Translations under genes and position numbers: made by a program
From: CAYWVR01 sp964461715
GTDB lineage: Bacteria; Planctomycetota; Phycisphaerae; FEN-1346
Reading direction: 5' to 3'
NCBI GenBank assembly: GCA_964461715.1
Contig: CAYWVR010000010.1
Span: forward strand, 1-64,000
DNA: 64,000 nt
The notes under the pieces: model-generated
The model's input: only the letters and a program-made list of their open reading frames with translations
Database searches by the model: none
What the model was told of the DNA's origin: nothing
Shown: piece by piece, positions 1 through 8,536 of the stretch
Layout: every line of letters starts with the position of its first letter
Numbering within the stretch: position 1 is the first letter of the stretch

Positions 1-927
1 ACGGAAACAGGCCACACTGCATTGCATGCAGCGACAGATTCCGGCTGCTTGCTTGCGACGAAGCTCTTGCTGCAAGCCGGGGCCAAGCCCGACGCAAGAC
101 AGGCCGATGGGCAGCCTCCAATGGCTCTAGCCGCCGGCAAGGGCGACGCAGAGATGGTTAGATTGCTGTTGGAGTCCGGTGCGGACTTGGACTGGACGGC
201 GGACAATGGAGGAAGTATCCTCCACTTTGCAGCCTACGGTGGTAACACTGACATACTCCGACTCGCATTGGCCAGATTAGCCAAGATGGCCCTTGATCGG
301 ACGTCGAAACAGGGCGCGACACCCTTGATGATCGCAGCGGAAAGAGGAAATGTTGCTTTCGTGCGAGGGCTCATCGACGCCGGAGCAGATGCAACCAAGA
401 GGACGGGCGTCCATGCGAGTCTGGGCACTCTGGCGGCCATTCATTACGCTGCCATGAATGGCCGCTCCGAAGTAGTGCAGCTACTGCTCCAGAAAGGTGT
501 TCCTCCCGATCAGGCTACCGGTAGAGGTCTTACGCCGCTGATGCTTGCTGCCGGCGTGGGCGACATGGCTTCCGTGAAGACGTTGCTGAGAGCAGGCGCG
601 CAGGTCAACAAGAGGGACAATGACAAGATGACGGCGTTGCATTACGCGGCCAAGCGGGGCCAACCCGCTGTCATCCCGCTACTGATCAAGGCGGGCGCTC
701 ATGTCGCGGCCCCTGCTGCCAAGGGGGTGCGACCATTGGACCTCGCGGCCCTGCGGGGAGATGAGGATGTGGCGCGCCTCTTGGTAGAGGCTGGGGCAGA
801 CCCGATGGAGAAGGGCGAGCATGGTTTGTCTGCCATCGATCTCGCTGAACAGAAAACGCACCACGATCTGGCCGGGCGGCTTCGTCATTGGTCACGCCGG
901 AGTTCAGAGACGGTCGATCCGAAGTGA
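1..927 (+). CDS. Ankyrin-repeat protein, 5' end cut by window edge
   Basis: The reading frame is open from base 1 and ends at a TGA at 925-927, so the start lies outside the window. About 300 residues are visible and consist almost entirely of ankyrin repeats of roughly 33 residues, with units such as G.TALHAA, TPLMIAAERGN, AIHYAAMNGR and ALHYAAKRGQ followed by VxLLLxxGA. Ankyrin stacks bind other proteins and the partner cannot be told. No signal peptide or enzymatic domain is in the visible part. The gene is less GC-rich and uses AGA, AGG, TTG and GAC/GAT more freely than its neighbours, which suggests acquisition by transfer. It is followed directly by recombinase debris. Confidence 0.9.
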   Translation, partial: TETGHTALHAATDSGCLLATKLLLQAGAKPDARQADGQPPMALAAGKGDAEMVRLLLESGADLDWTADNGGSILHFAAYGGNTDILRLALARLAKMALDRTSKQGATPLMIAAERGNVAFVRGLIDAGADATKRTGVHASLGTLAAIHYAAMNGRSEVVQLLLQKGVPPDQATGRGLTPLMLAAGVGDMASVKTLLRAGAQVNKRDNDKMTALHYAAKRGQPAVIPLLIKAGAHVAAPAAKGVRPLDLAALRGDEDVARLLVEAGADPMEKGEHGLSAIDLAEQKTHHDLAGRLRHWSRRSSETVDPK

Positions 928-943
928 TGCCTCCATCTTACCG

Positions 944-1402
944 TTATCGCCAAGATCTCCTCTGCTCATCCCACCGAACCGGCAGGTTCTTCCGCAGTTT
1001 CTCCAGGCTCAGGCCGTCGGGTTCGTCGCCACGCAGAATCGCCTCGATGATATCTGGCGCGAGGCTGGTCAGGCGCAGCATTCGCCCGACGTAGGTGCGG
1101 TCGCAGCCGACGTCCTTGGCCAGGTCCCCGAGGCTCGCGTACTCACCGGACTCCAACTGGGTCTGCCAGCGATGCCCCTTGGCGATGGCCTCGATCAGCG
1201 TCCGGTTGCCGCCGTTGGTGTCTTCGATGTGCTGGGCGGCCGAGACGGGTGCGGCCTCCCCCTCGGTCAGCACCATGCACCGGCCGTTGCGCCGGTGCAG
1301 CCGCATGGGGATGTGAACTACCACCGCGTCGCCGTCGCGGCGGACGCGGAGGCCGGGATAGCGGTCCTTCTGCTGGTCCTCGATGAGCGTCGCGTCATGC
1401 AT
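944..1402 (-). CDS. Small protein that accompanies large serine recombinases
   Basis: A 152-residue protein. The start ATG at 1402 overlaps the TGA of the upstream recombinase fragment, which fits translational coupling. The sequence matches, from memory, the small ORF often found 3' of planctomycete and proteobacterial serine recombinases: an N-terminal beta-rich part with VVVHIPMRLHRRNGR, then LIEAIAKGHRWQ, ESGEYASLGDLAKDVGC (a helix-turn-helix-like segment), YVGRMLRLTSLAPDIIEAIL and a C-terminal LPVRWDEQRR. It is probably a DNA-binding accessory or remnant of the element. It looks intact although its partner recombinase is truncated. Function is inferred from context only. Confidence 0.7.
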   Translation of the reverse strand: MHDATLIEDQQKDRYPGLRVRRDGDAVVVHIPMRLHRRNGRCMVLTEGEAAPVSAAQHIEDTNGGNRTLIEAIAKGHRWQTQLESGEYASLGDLAKDVGCDRTYVGRMLRLTSLAPDIIEAILRGDEPDGLSLEKLRKNLPVRWDEQRRSWR

Positions 1403-1790
1403 GGCGTTCCTCGATGGGCTGGAGTTCTTCAACGATCTGCTCGATGCCGTTGGTGCGGAAGCGGATGTCGATCCCGCTGGTGCTGATGGTGATGTCCTCG
1501 ACGAGCAGCTGAGCGATGCGCCGCTGCTCCTCGGGGAACAGCACGTCCCAGATAGGATCGATGGCCCGCAGCGATTCGCCGACGCGGTCAAGTTCGACCG
1601 GCGCGCCCTGCGTGGCCTTGGCCTCCAGGTCGCGGATGCTCTTGTCCAGCGACCGCAGCTCGCCATTGAGCCGCTTGAGTTCGTCGGCCAGGAAGCCCTC
1701 GTCCTGATCGGCGACGTTCAGCGCCGCCCGGATGGACTTCTGCATCTGGTCCCGCCGCATCCGCAGCTCGTCCAGCTTGGCGAGCGGACG
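1395..1790 (-). pseudogene. C-terminal fragment of a large serine recombinase
   Basis: Only the last part of a site-specific serine recombinase is present. It contains a coiled-coil segment (DELKRLNGELRSLDKSIRDLE) and the typical tail with WDVLFPEEQRRIAQLLVEDI and a short beta segment ISTSGIDIRFRTNGIEQI. The catalytic N-terminal resolvase domain with its nucleophilic Ser, and the zinc ribbon, are absent. The homologous frame fades at about 1780-1790, exactly where an unrelated gene fragment begins on the other strand. This is therefore a broken element end. The first ATG in frame is at 1760 but probably has no meaning as a start. Confidence 0.75.
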
Positions 1791-2192
1791 AAGATGGTCT
1801 ACACCTTCCCCTCGAACGAGAAACTCTGGGCCCGGTACGCGGAACTCCGGGCCGACTCGCTCCGCAACGACGGCGACGGCGAGACCACCGCCATGACCGA
1901 GGCCGACATGGCGTGGGTCGAGCTGGTGTTCGAGGACGAGACGACGGTGGCCGGCCTCCGGATTCTCGGAAAGAACAAGTACGGCGCCCTCGGCGCGGGG
2001 TTACAGGTGCAGGAGGGCGACGCGTGGCGGACGGTGGCCGACTGGCGCCATTGCCGCAGCCAAGGCTGGAGCGAGGTCCCCCTCCCGGCGACAACCGGCC
2101 GGCGCTTCCGCGTGACGCTCCGCAAGACGCCGAACGTCAATCGCGTACAAGTGAGCGAGCTGGTGCTGTTGGAGGCGGTGGGCAGCCGCTGA
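1780..2192 (+). pseudogene. 3' fragment of an unidentified beta-sandwich (discoidin-like) gene
   Basis: From about 1789 a frame running to the TGA at 2190-2192 has protein-like composition: ADMAWVELVFEDETTVAGLRILG, then WRTVADWRHCRSQGWSEVPLP and GRRFRVTLRKTPNVNRVQVSELVLLEA. The alternation of a WVEL strand, a VAGLRI strand and a final VQVSELVL strand resembles F5/8-type-C (discoidin) domains. That reading is tentative. Upstream of about 1780 the same frame is only the antisense of the recombinase fragment, so the 5' part of this gene has been lost at the junction. It ends 21 bp before the next gene and may once have been in an operon with it. Confidence 0.5.
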
Positions 2193-2213
2193 AAAGAAAG
2201 AAGGAATGCTCTG

Positions 2214-5200
2214 ATGCGACGCACGCTACCGTGGGTGGCCCTCCTGGCTGCGGTCCTCGGGGCCGCGCCGTGCCACGCCAAGCGCGACCGGGACGAGCCG
2301 GCCGACCCGACGGCCTATATTACCCGCTCCTACGAAGCGGAGTACGCCTTCCTGAAGGCCCTGATCGGGTACGTGCAGGACGGCACGTGGCCGGTCAACG
2401 CCGCGCACCTCCTGGACCCGCGCGCGGCAATCACGAAAGCGGATCGGGACCCGCTGGACGCGCTCCTTCGCCGCACCCAGGGCCTGCTGGTGATGGTCCG
2501 CGCGATGTCGGGGGCGCGGGACCTGGAGCCGGAGGCCGTGGCCGTCGCGTCCGTCGCGACGCGGGCGGAGAAGGCCGCGGGCGACACCGCGGCGCGCAAG
2601 GCCCTCTTCATGGAGCTCTGCCGCGTGCGGCGGCGGATCGCGCTGGCGAACCCGGCGCTCGATTTCGAGCGGCTCGTCTATATGAACGCCGGGGCCCCGT
2701 TCTCCGGCCATGTTTCCGGGGCGGGGCCGGTGGCCCATACTCGCATCGCGTGGTCCGGCTTCAAGTACCGGCACGACGAGGGTGAACTGCCGCCGCACCT
2801 GCGTGGCGGGCGGCTGGGGTATGTGATGGACGACTGGCGGTATGCCCCCTCCGGCCGCCAGGGCGCCCCCTGGGACACGCCCCGCTTCCGGAGCACCCAG
2901 TACGCGGACTTCGGCGAGAAGCTGGGGAAGTACGGCGAGCGGCGCTCGCGCGGGGCACGGGGGAGCCGGGGGCTGGTGACGGTTACGGGGTGGCGGGAGG
3001 GCGCGCCGCGGGCCGAGGCCCTGTTGGGAGAGGACACCCGGGTCGCCGAAGGGCCGAACGCGGGGGTACCGTTTGCCGAGGGCGTCTTTGCCCACGACTG
3101 GGACCTCGACTTCGACGGCGAGCGTGTCGCCTTCACGTGGCTCCATCGCCGCATGCCCAACGTTTACACCGCCCGCGTCGACGGCTCGGCTGTCACCCAA
3201 CTCACCGACACGGTGTGGCAGGACTTCAACCCGGTGTGGCTCCCAAGTGGGCGGATCGTGTTCCGTTCGTCGCGGCGGTTCGTCATCGACCGGTGCCAGC
3301 CCTGGGACCACGAGAACTACTCGCGGAGGCACTGCGCGACGCCGTACTCGATGAAGGCCGACGGGACGGACGTCTACCCGATCAGCTGGCACGAGACGAA
3401 CGAGGCCCAGCCGGCGGTGGACAACGACGGGCGGCTCGTCTTCAGCCGGTGGGACTACATCGACCGCGGTTTCAACGCCGCCCAGCATATCTGGCACATG
3501 TACCCCGACGGGCGCGACCCGCGGGCGCTGCACGGCAATTACCGCCGTCCGTGGTACCCCGACGACGAGGCCCGGTCCGGGCACCTGCGGCCGATCGGAG
3601 AGTTTGGCGCCCGGCCCGTGCCCGGCGAGACGGGCCTGTACGCCGTCCTCGCCAGCGGCCATCACAACGTCTCCAGCGGCAACCCGGTCCTCGTCGACAC
3701 CCGCGTGCCGGACGACGGCGACGGGTCGCAGGTGCGGCAGATCATCGACGGCATCGGCCTGGCCGGCGACCAGAACGGCGGGGCGGGCATCACCGGCGTC
3801 TGGCCTCTGAGCGGCGACGTGTTCCTCGTCTCCTGCCCGTCGCGGAAGCCCGGGGTCCACGGCTTCAAGGGCCTGAAGCTGCCGCCCCTGGTGGCCGACG
3901 ACGGCGTCTACCTGCTGGACCGGTTCGGCAACCTCGAGCCGCTCATCACCGACGCCTGCTTCGGCAAGCATGGCAAGCCGGCGACCTACTGGGGCGTCCG
4001 CCCCCTCGCGCCGCGTCCCCGGCCCCGTGTCATCCCCACGGCCACCTGGCAGGGCGAGCGGCGCGGCACCGAGGACCATAGGCGGGCGACGATCTCGGTC
4101 ATGAACGTCTACGATGCGGACTTCGCGTGGCCCGAGGGCCGCAAGCCGACGCGGCTGCGGATCGTCCGCCTCTGGGGCCGCCCGTGGGCTCGGCCGGGGG
4201 GGCATTACCCGACCCTCGGCTCGTGCAAGGGCTCCGTCGGGCGCATGTCGGTCGGCACCGCCCCCATAGAGCCGGACGGCAGCGTCTATGTCGAGGCCCC
4301 CGTTGAGTGCCAGATTTACTTCCAGGTGCTCGACCAGCACGGCATGGCCATCCAGTCGATGCGGTCCGGCGCGTACGTCCACCCCGGTGAGCAACTCACC
4401 TGCCGCGGGTGCCACGAGCCCAAGCGGGAGTCGGCGCCGCCCAAGGCGGTGCCGATCTCGATGCGCCGGCCCCCGTCGAAGCTGCGGCCGGAGGTCGGCG
4501 GGCCGTATCCGCAGACGTTCGCGCGGCTCGTCGAGCCGGTCTTCCAGGCCGGCTGCGTCGGGTGCCATACCGAGAAGAAGAAGGGTCCGCAGGCCATGGG
4601 CTACTGGGACGTCCAGGGCCTGGCCTGGAGCTACGGCAACGGCGGCCTGGGCGGGGAGAACCCATACTACCGCAGCCCGTCCGGGCGCGTCGGGGCGGCC
4701 GCCTCGCGCCTGGGCCAGACGTTGCTGACCTCGCACCGCGAGACCGTGACGGAGGACCAGCGGCGGCGGGTGTACCTCTGGCTCGACCTGAACTCCGGCA
4801 ACCTGAGCGACTACCGCCACGAGGAGGAACAGGTCCGTGGCCGTATCGTCTGGCCCTGGGAGGGCGACCCGGCGCGGCCGCAGGCCATCGAGCGTGACCG
4901 GCCGCTGCCGGTCGACGCGGTCGGCGCGGGCGGGGTGGCGGCGGCGCTCGAGCGGATCGCCTCCGAAGACTGGCAGGCCCGCCACTGGGGCTACGAGGCC
5001 GTGCGGCAGCTCGGGCCGAAGGCTCGACCGGCAACGGCGCGGCTGGAGGAGGCGCTGGAGACCCTCATCGCCGACGGGCGGCTCTTCGAGACCGAGGCCC
5101 TGCTCCGGGCGATGCGCGAGGTTGACGCCGACGCGACGGCGCGCGGCGTCGCGAAGGTGGCCGCGCTGGTGCGCGGCGACGACCCGGCCGTCGGCTTCGA

Positions 5201-6029
5201 GGCATGCACGGCCCTGAAGGTGCTGGGAGACGCGTCAGCGCCGACCCTCGCGGCGCTGGCCCACGCCGTCAGGGCGAAGGGCTACGACCGGGCCCAAGCG
5301 GCCGCCGAGGCGCTTGTGGCGCTCGGCAAGCGGGCCGCCCCGATCGGCGGCGAGTTGGTCCCGGCCCTGGAGAGCCCGTACCCCCGGATCGCCGCGATGG
5401 TGGCCGAGCTGCTGGGCACCCTCGGGCCGGAGACGCCCGGGGCCGTGGCGGGCCTGGCGCGGGTCCTGGCGGAGCGGAGCGGCGACTACACGTGGCTTGG
5501 CCGACCGCCGGAGGCTCTGGCGAAGGTGCCGGCGGTGACCGAGCGGATGGCCCTGCTCGACGGGACCGTCTACCGGCCGGGGCGGAAGTTCGGCGAGCGG
5601 CAGCCCAACGCCCTCATTGCCGCCTGCAACCTGGAGCGAGGCTGGGAGCGGCAACTGATCACCCGGGCCGCCCGGGCACTGGGGCACTTCGGCGAGGCAG
5701 CGCGGCCGTGTCTTCCGGTGCTCGCGCGGGCGGCGATGCTCGACGCCGGCGACCTGCCGGTCCTTGTGGAGGCGGCCGTGCGCATCGATGGGGCCGAGGC
5801 CGTCCACGCGGCCGCAGCGGTCCTGGAGGCCAACCAGAAGAATCCGGACCGGGCGGTGCGGCTGGTGACGTTCCTCGGCCGCCTCGGTGAAGAGTTGTCC
5901 GGCGAGCCCCGCGAGGCCGCCGTGACGGCCCTCGCGTCGGCCCGCCCCGCCGGCCGGGCCGCCCAGGAGGCCGCCCGTTGGCAGGGCTGGCTCACCCCGG
6001 ACCCGGAACCCGCCCATGCGGGACGTTAG
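2214..6029 (+). CDS. Hydrazine synthase alpha-like di-heme protein with HEAT repeats
   Basis: A 1271-residue exported protein. It has a signal peptide (VALLAAVLGAAPCHA), then a TolB/WD40-like propeller region at about 270-560 (DWDLDFDGERVAF, FNPVWLPSGRIVFRSSRR). The part to about 880 follows the general plan of the hydrazine synthase alpha subunit family, with two CxxCH heme-c sites: CRGCH at 730-734 and CVGCH at 781-785. From about 905 to 1260 it carries HEAT-type helical repeats (GPKARPATARLEEAL, GKRAAPIGGELVPAL). An AAGGA ribosome binding site lies 8 nt before the ATG. HZS-alpha-like proteins are widespread in Planctomycetota that do not perform anammox, so hydrazine chemistry should not be assumed. 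The role is probably periplasmic redox. Confidence 0.75.
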   Translation: MRRTLPWVALLAAVLGAAPCHAKRDRDEPADPTAYITRSYEAEYAFLKALIGYVQDGTWPVNAAHLLDPRAAITKADRDPLDALLRRTQGLLVMVRAMSGARDLEPEAVAVASVATRAEKAAGDTAARKALFMELCRVRRRIALANPALDFERLVYMNAGAPFSGHVSGAGPVAHTRIAWSGFKYRHDEGELPPHLRGGRLGYVMDDWRYAPSGRQGAPWDTPRFRSTQYADFGEKLGKYGERRSRGARGSRGLVTVTGWREGAPRAEALLGEDTRVAEGPNAGVPFAEGVFAHDWDLDFDGERVAFTWLHRRMPNVYTARVDGSAVTQLTDTVWQDFNPVWLPSGRIVFRSSRRFVIDRCQPWDHENYSRRHCATPYSMKADGTDVYPISWHETNEAQPAVDNDGRLVFSRWDYIDRGFNAAQHIWHMYPDGRDPRALHGNYRRPWYPDDEARSGHLRPIGEFGARPVPGETGLYAVLASGHHNVSSGNPVLVDTRVPDDGDGSQVRQIIDGIGLAGDQNGGAGITGVWPLSGDVFLVSCPSRKPGVHGFKGLKLPPLVADDGVYLLDRFGNLEPLITDACFGKHGKPATYWGVRPLAPRPRPRVIPTATWQGERRGTEDHRRATISVMNVYDADFAWPEGRKPTRLRIVRLWGRPWARPGGHYPTLGSCKGSVGRMSVGTAPIEPDGSVYVEAPVECQIYFQVLDQHGMAIQSMRSGAYVHPGEQLTCRGCHEPKRESAPPKAVPISMRRPPSKLRPEVGGPYPQTFARLVEPVFQAGCVGCHTEKKKGPQAMGYWDVQGLAWSYGNGGLGGENPYYRSPSGRVGAAASRLGQTLLTSHRETVTEDQRRRVYLWLDLNSGNLSDYRHEEEQVRGRIVWPWEGDPARPQAIERDRPLPVDAVGAGGVAAALERIASEDWQARHWGYEAVRQLGPKARPATARLEEALETLIADGRLFETEALLRAMREVDADATARGVAKVAALVRGDDPAVGFEACTALKVLGDASAPTLAALAHAVRAKGYDRAQAAAEALVALGKRAAPIGGELVPALESPYPRIAAMVAELLGTLGPETPGAVAGLARVLAERSGDYTWLGRPPEALAKVPAVTERMALLDGTVYRPGRKFGERQPNALIAACNLERGWERQLITRAARALGHFGEAARPCLPVLARAAMLDAGDLPVLVEAAVRIDGAEAVHAAAAVLEANQKNPDRAVRLVTFLGRLGEELSGEPREAAVTALASARPAGRAAQEAARWQGWLTPDPEPAHAGR

Positions 6030-6232
6030 GGCGGCATGCACATCGAGCCCTGGTTGGCATGAGCGTCGTTTTTTTGGTTCAACGCCCAGAATCCGGGTAA
6101 TCTGCTCCTTGGATAACGGTAGCCTCCTGTCTGTATCCGAAAGTCGCTCAGCCTTCCGAATACAGCAGCGCTGCCGTTGTCCTCAATCCCTTTCCCCGGT
6201 CTCGGGCGTTGAACCTATAAATACCCGCCAAG

Positions 6233-6451
6233 GTGATGATCTGGGCGGGCGACTTCTCGGCGACGCGCGCGGCGTCGCTCGACGCCAACGAACTCCTCTT
6301 CGGCGGCTATCGCTTCGACGCCGAGACGGGCCTTTATCACGTCCTGAGCCGGTGGTATCATGTCCCCCGGGCCCGCTGGGTCGGCCGCGACCCGGAAGGC
6401 TACGTCGATGGGATGAGCCTGTATGCGTATTGCGGGGGGCGGCCGCTCATC
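6233..6451 (+). pseudogene. RHS-repeat-associated core fragment
   Basis: A short stretch in one frame gives the characteristic end of the RHS core domain: ELLFGGYRFDAETGLYHV, then RWYHVPRARWVGRDPEGYVDG and SLYAYCGGRPL. In intact RHS or YD-repeat toxins this block (usually GYRYDPETGLYYLRARYYDP...GRFLSRDP) precedes a variable toxic tip. Here there is neither the repeat-containing N-terminus nor a C-terminal tip. The frame breaks at about 6450, where antisense integrase sequence begins. The fragment has no credible start codon or ribosome binding site and is interpreted as debris of an RHS locus. Confidence 0.75.
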
Positions 6452-6583
6452 GTCTCCCCATACGCCGAAGAAATGGACTTTGCCCCGGATCTTCTTGCAC
6501 CACTGGCCGTTGTTGTGAGCCGTCAGCGGGTATGAGGGATCGGGTTTCCTCGGCTTGCGCTTCATGCTGGGGGCTTGTGCCAT
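6446..6583 (-). pseudogene. N-terminal fragment of a phage-type integrase
   Basis: Starting at the ATG at 6583, with GAGAGG just upstream, the minus strand reads KRKPRKPDPSYPLTAHNNGQ, then WCKKIRGKVHFFGVWGDD. This is the usual beginning of planctomycete tyrosine recombinases, the small arm-binding motif 'G.W.KKI.GK.HYFG.W.D'. After about 6446 the frame is simply the antisense of the RHS fragment, so the core-binding and catalytic domains (R..R..Y) are missing. Promoter and start look intact but the product would be a non-functional chimera. Recognition rests on the N-terminal motif alone. Confidence 0.65.
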
Positions 6584-6736
6584 GGTGACGTTCCTCTCAG
6601 GTAGTGCACTCGCGAATAGCCAGAGTCTGCCCTCGGGGGCGCTTGTCGACGAGGTTGTCGTTGGGCGAGTTCGCCGCCGAAGCAGGGCGGCGGGCGCTGA
6701 TGTAATCTATTGCTAAATAAGAACTTACGGTTAAGC

Positions 6737-6827
<91 letters not shown>

Positions 6828-6945
6828 CCTCCGGCCCCCGTCCGGACGATACTTTAGCACATAAACCTCTCCTACAAAATCGCCCGTGTTCCGTGGCCGC
6901 CCGACTGGGCGAAATTCCCCATCCCGGCGCCCGTCTTGTGAACTT

Positions 6946-7063
6946 GGGCAAGATATGACGCATTTCGAGAAACGGTTTCCCTCTCCCCGACACACTTTTC
7001 GGGACCTTTTGGGGGGTAGTGGGGGGGAAGTCGCACCTTTTGCCCCCTCTTTTGCCCGAACTT
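6946..7063 (+). repeat. Dispersed intergenic repeat, copy A
   Basis: This block begins with GGGCAAGATATGACGCATTT, continues with AAACGGTTTCCCTCTCC, then CGACACACTTT, a G-rich run (GGGGGGTAGTGGGGGGG) and ends near TTGCCCGAACTTG. Two further copies of the same order of blocks lie at 46284-46417 (same strand) and 29290-29405 (opposite strand). All three are intergenic and outside recognisable genes. The rest of the 600-bp gap between the tRNA and the cytochrome gene shows only a possible frameshifted remnant at 7260-7427. No protein or known RNA family was recognised in the repeat. Confidence 0.7.
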
Positions 7064-7259
7064 GCCGCCCCTTCACCCCCTTTCGAGTCAAGTCCGGAAT
7101 GTGCTGTACAATAGCATCTCCGTGCTTCGGTCGGGTGGCGCGACCCTGCCCCGGTCGACGCAAACCGGTCCGATATGTAGATTCTGCTTGTAGGTGTTGT
7201 TACACGACAGGTTGCCGACCCCGGCACTTGGCTTGCCCAACTCCGCATCGGCTGGGGCG

Positions 7260-7427
7260 TCCATACGTCTCGATGTTATCCACCAGCTCCGCCCCTTGCC
7301 GCGCGGCCCGGGCCCGCCACGCCTCGAGCGTCTCGCCCGGGTTCGGGAAGTAGAGGGGCTCTCGGTGTGCTCGCGGGCGAAGAGCTCCCGGGCCTGCCGG
7401 ACGATCTCCGTGCGGATCGGCTTTCCG
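7260..7427 (-). pseudogene. Possible frameshifted remnant of an unidentified gene
   Basis: Directly downstream of the cytochrome stop, the minus strand has protein-like sequence split over two frames: GKPIRTEIVRQARELFAREH in one, then REPLYFPNPGETLEAWRARA and ARQGAELVDNIETYG in the next. A single-base shift at about 7370 would join them. The composition looks like real protein, but I do not recognise a family and there is no start codon with a ribosome binding site. It could equally be chance coding potential in GC-rich DNA. Nothing else is visible in the gap 7064-7427. Confidence 0.25.
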
Positions 7428-7805
7428 TCACAGCGTCTCGAGGTAATCCAGAAGATGCTCCAACTCGCGGTCCGTCAGCCGCTCTTCGTAGGAGGGCATG
7501 GAATCGTAGGGATCGACGATCTGCTCGCGGACGGTCTCGCGCGTGACGGGTTTGCCGTTTCGCAGGACGGAGTCGCCCTTGAGCAGCCCCTTGAGGCCCG
7601 GGCCGATCTTCGTCTCGGTGCGGTCGGTCCAGTGGCACGAGCCGCAACTCGTGTCCGCGAAGACCCGGGCCCCCGGACCCTCGGCGTCGCCGTCGCCGGC
7701 GGCCTCGTCCGCGGGGCCGCTTCGCATCCACGCGACGGCGGCGACCACGGCGACCAGCGCCGCCGCGACGGCGGGAACGACGTAACGGAGCTTCGTGTGT
7801 CGCAC
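7428..7805 (-). CDS. Small membrane-anchored c-type cytochrome
   Basis: A 125-residue protein with an N-terminal membrane anchor or uncleaved signal (VVPAVAAALVAVVAAVAW, about 9-26), a heme-c site CGSCH at 54-58, and a likely distal Met in DSMPSYEERL, followed by a C-terminal helix LTDRELEHLLDYLETL typical of class I mono-heme cytochromes. It starts with GTG one base after the TAA of the P460-like gene, so the two are probably translationally coupled. It probably shuttles electrons at the periplasmic face of the membrane, possibly taking them from the P460-like partner. That pairing is inferred from adjacency. Confidence 0.8.
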   Translation of the reverse strand: MRHTKLRYVVPAVAAALVAVVAAVAWMRSGPADEAAGDGDAEGPGARVFADTSCGSCHWTDRTETKIGPGLKGLLKGDSVLRNGKPVTRETVREQIVDPYDSMPSYEERLTDRELEHLLDYLETL

Positions 7806-7806
7806 G

Positions 7807-8364
7807 TTAGGGGGCCGGATCGTTCATGAAGAGGTAATCGTCGTCGCCGGCCGCGGCGTGGCAGGGCACGCAGCCCGCGTCGCCGCCCTTGCCGACGAGA
7901 CCGGCCAGCGGCTTGCCCTCGGGGTTGGTCATGACCGAGCCGTCGGGGGCGTACTTGACGTAGAACCAGTTGCCGGTCTCGGGGTCGTAGCCGGCCCGTT
8001 TCTGCATGACGGTCAGGGCCATCAGGGCGTCGTCGCTTTCCTCGGAATAGTTGGCCTTGACGATGACGGCCCCGTCTTTCGTGAGGTCTTCCCGGGCGGC
8101 GGCGTTGACGGAATAGCGGAGGACGGCCCCGTGGGGGCTCTTGCCCTTCTGCCAGCCCTCGAAGCCTTCGGGGACGGGCCACGCAGCGTAGTCCTGGATC
8201 TCGGTCCAGAGGGCTTGGGCGTGGCGGACGTCCGGGTTGGCCGCCCGCTCTTCCGCGGGTTCCTCCTCTTCGGGCGGGGGCGTTTCCTGTTGGCGGCAGC
8301 CGGTCGCCATGAGGACGAGGGTCGGAATCACCAGGAGCCACGCCGCCTTCATGCGGTGCATCAT
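7807..8364 (-). CDS. Cytochrome P460-like heme lipoprotein
   Basis: A 185-residue protein starting at the ATG at 8364 behind an AGGAGG 6 nt upstream. A lipoprotein signal ends in LMATGC (Cys23), followed by a Pro/Glu-rich spacer (TPPPEEEEP). The mature part has the plan of the cytochrome P460 family: IQDYAAWPVPEGFEGWQKGK, HGAVLRYSVNAAA, GAVIVKANYS, YDPETGNWFYVKYAPDGSV and a C-terminal heme motif CVPCH at 165-169. P460 enzymes oxidise hydroxylamine, while related proteins act on NO or unknown substrates. The Lys cross-link of true P460 cannot be verified from sequence alone. Substrate is therefore open. Confidence 0.75.
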   Translation of the reverse strand: MMHRMKAAWLLVIPTLVLMATGCRQQETPPPEEEEPAEERAANPDVRHAQALWTEIQDYAAWPVPEGFEGWQKGKSPHGAVLRYSVNAAAREDLTKDGAVIVKANYSEESDDALMALTVMQKRAGYDPETGNWFYVKYAPDGSVMTNPEGKPLAGLVGKGGDAGCVPCHAAAGDDDYLFMNDPAP

Positions 8365-8536
8365 CGTCGGCCTCCTTTCGTGGACGGGTTCGCCCCCCGC
8401 CGTGACGGAGCGCCCGGCCGGGGACCTCGCAGAACCATGACCCCTCGACGATACCGGCCCGCGAGGGTCCGATGCAACGGGGGGCTGAAAAAGGGCGCGA
8501 GATCGTGCGTCTCGCGGGAGGAGGGAAAGGGGAGGC

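Noticed and set aside
2226..4985. 919-codon open frame on the minus strand
   Set aside because: It is the antisense shadow of the di-heme HEAT gene, Arg/Pro/Asp-rich with no recognisable motif. The plus frame has a signal peptide, CxxCH sites and a ribosome binding site.
2214..6029. Evidence that the organism performs anammox
   Set aside because: HZS-alpha-like proteins occur in many non-anammox Planctomycetota, and no beta/gamma subunit or hydrazine dehydrogenase is in the window.
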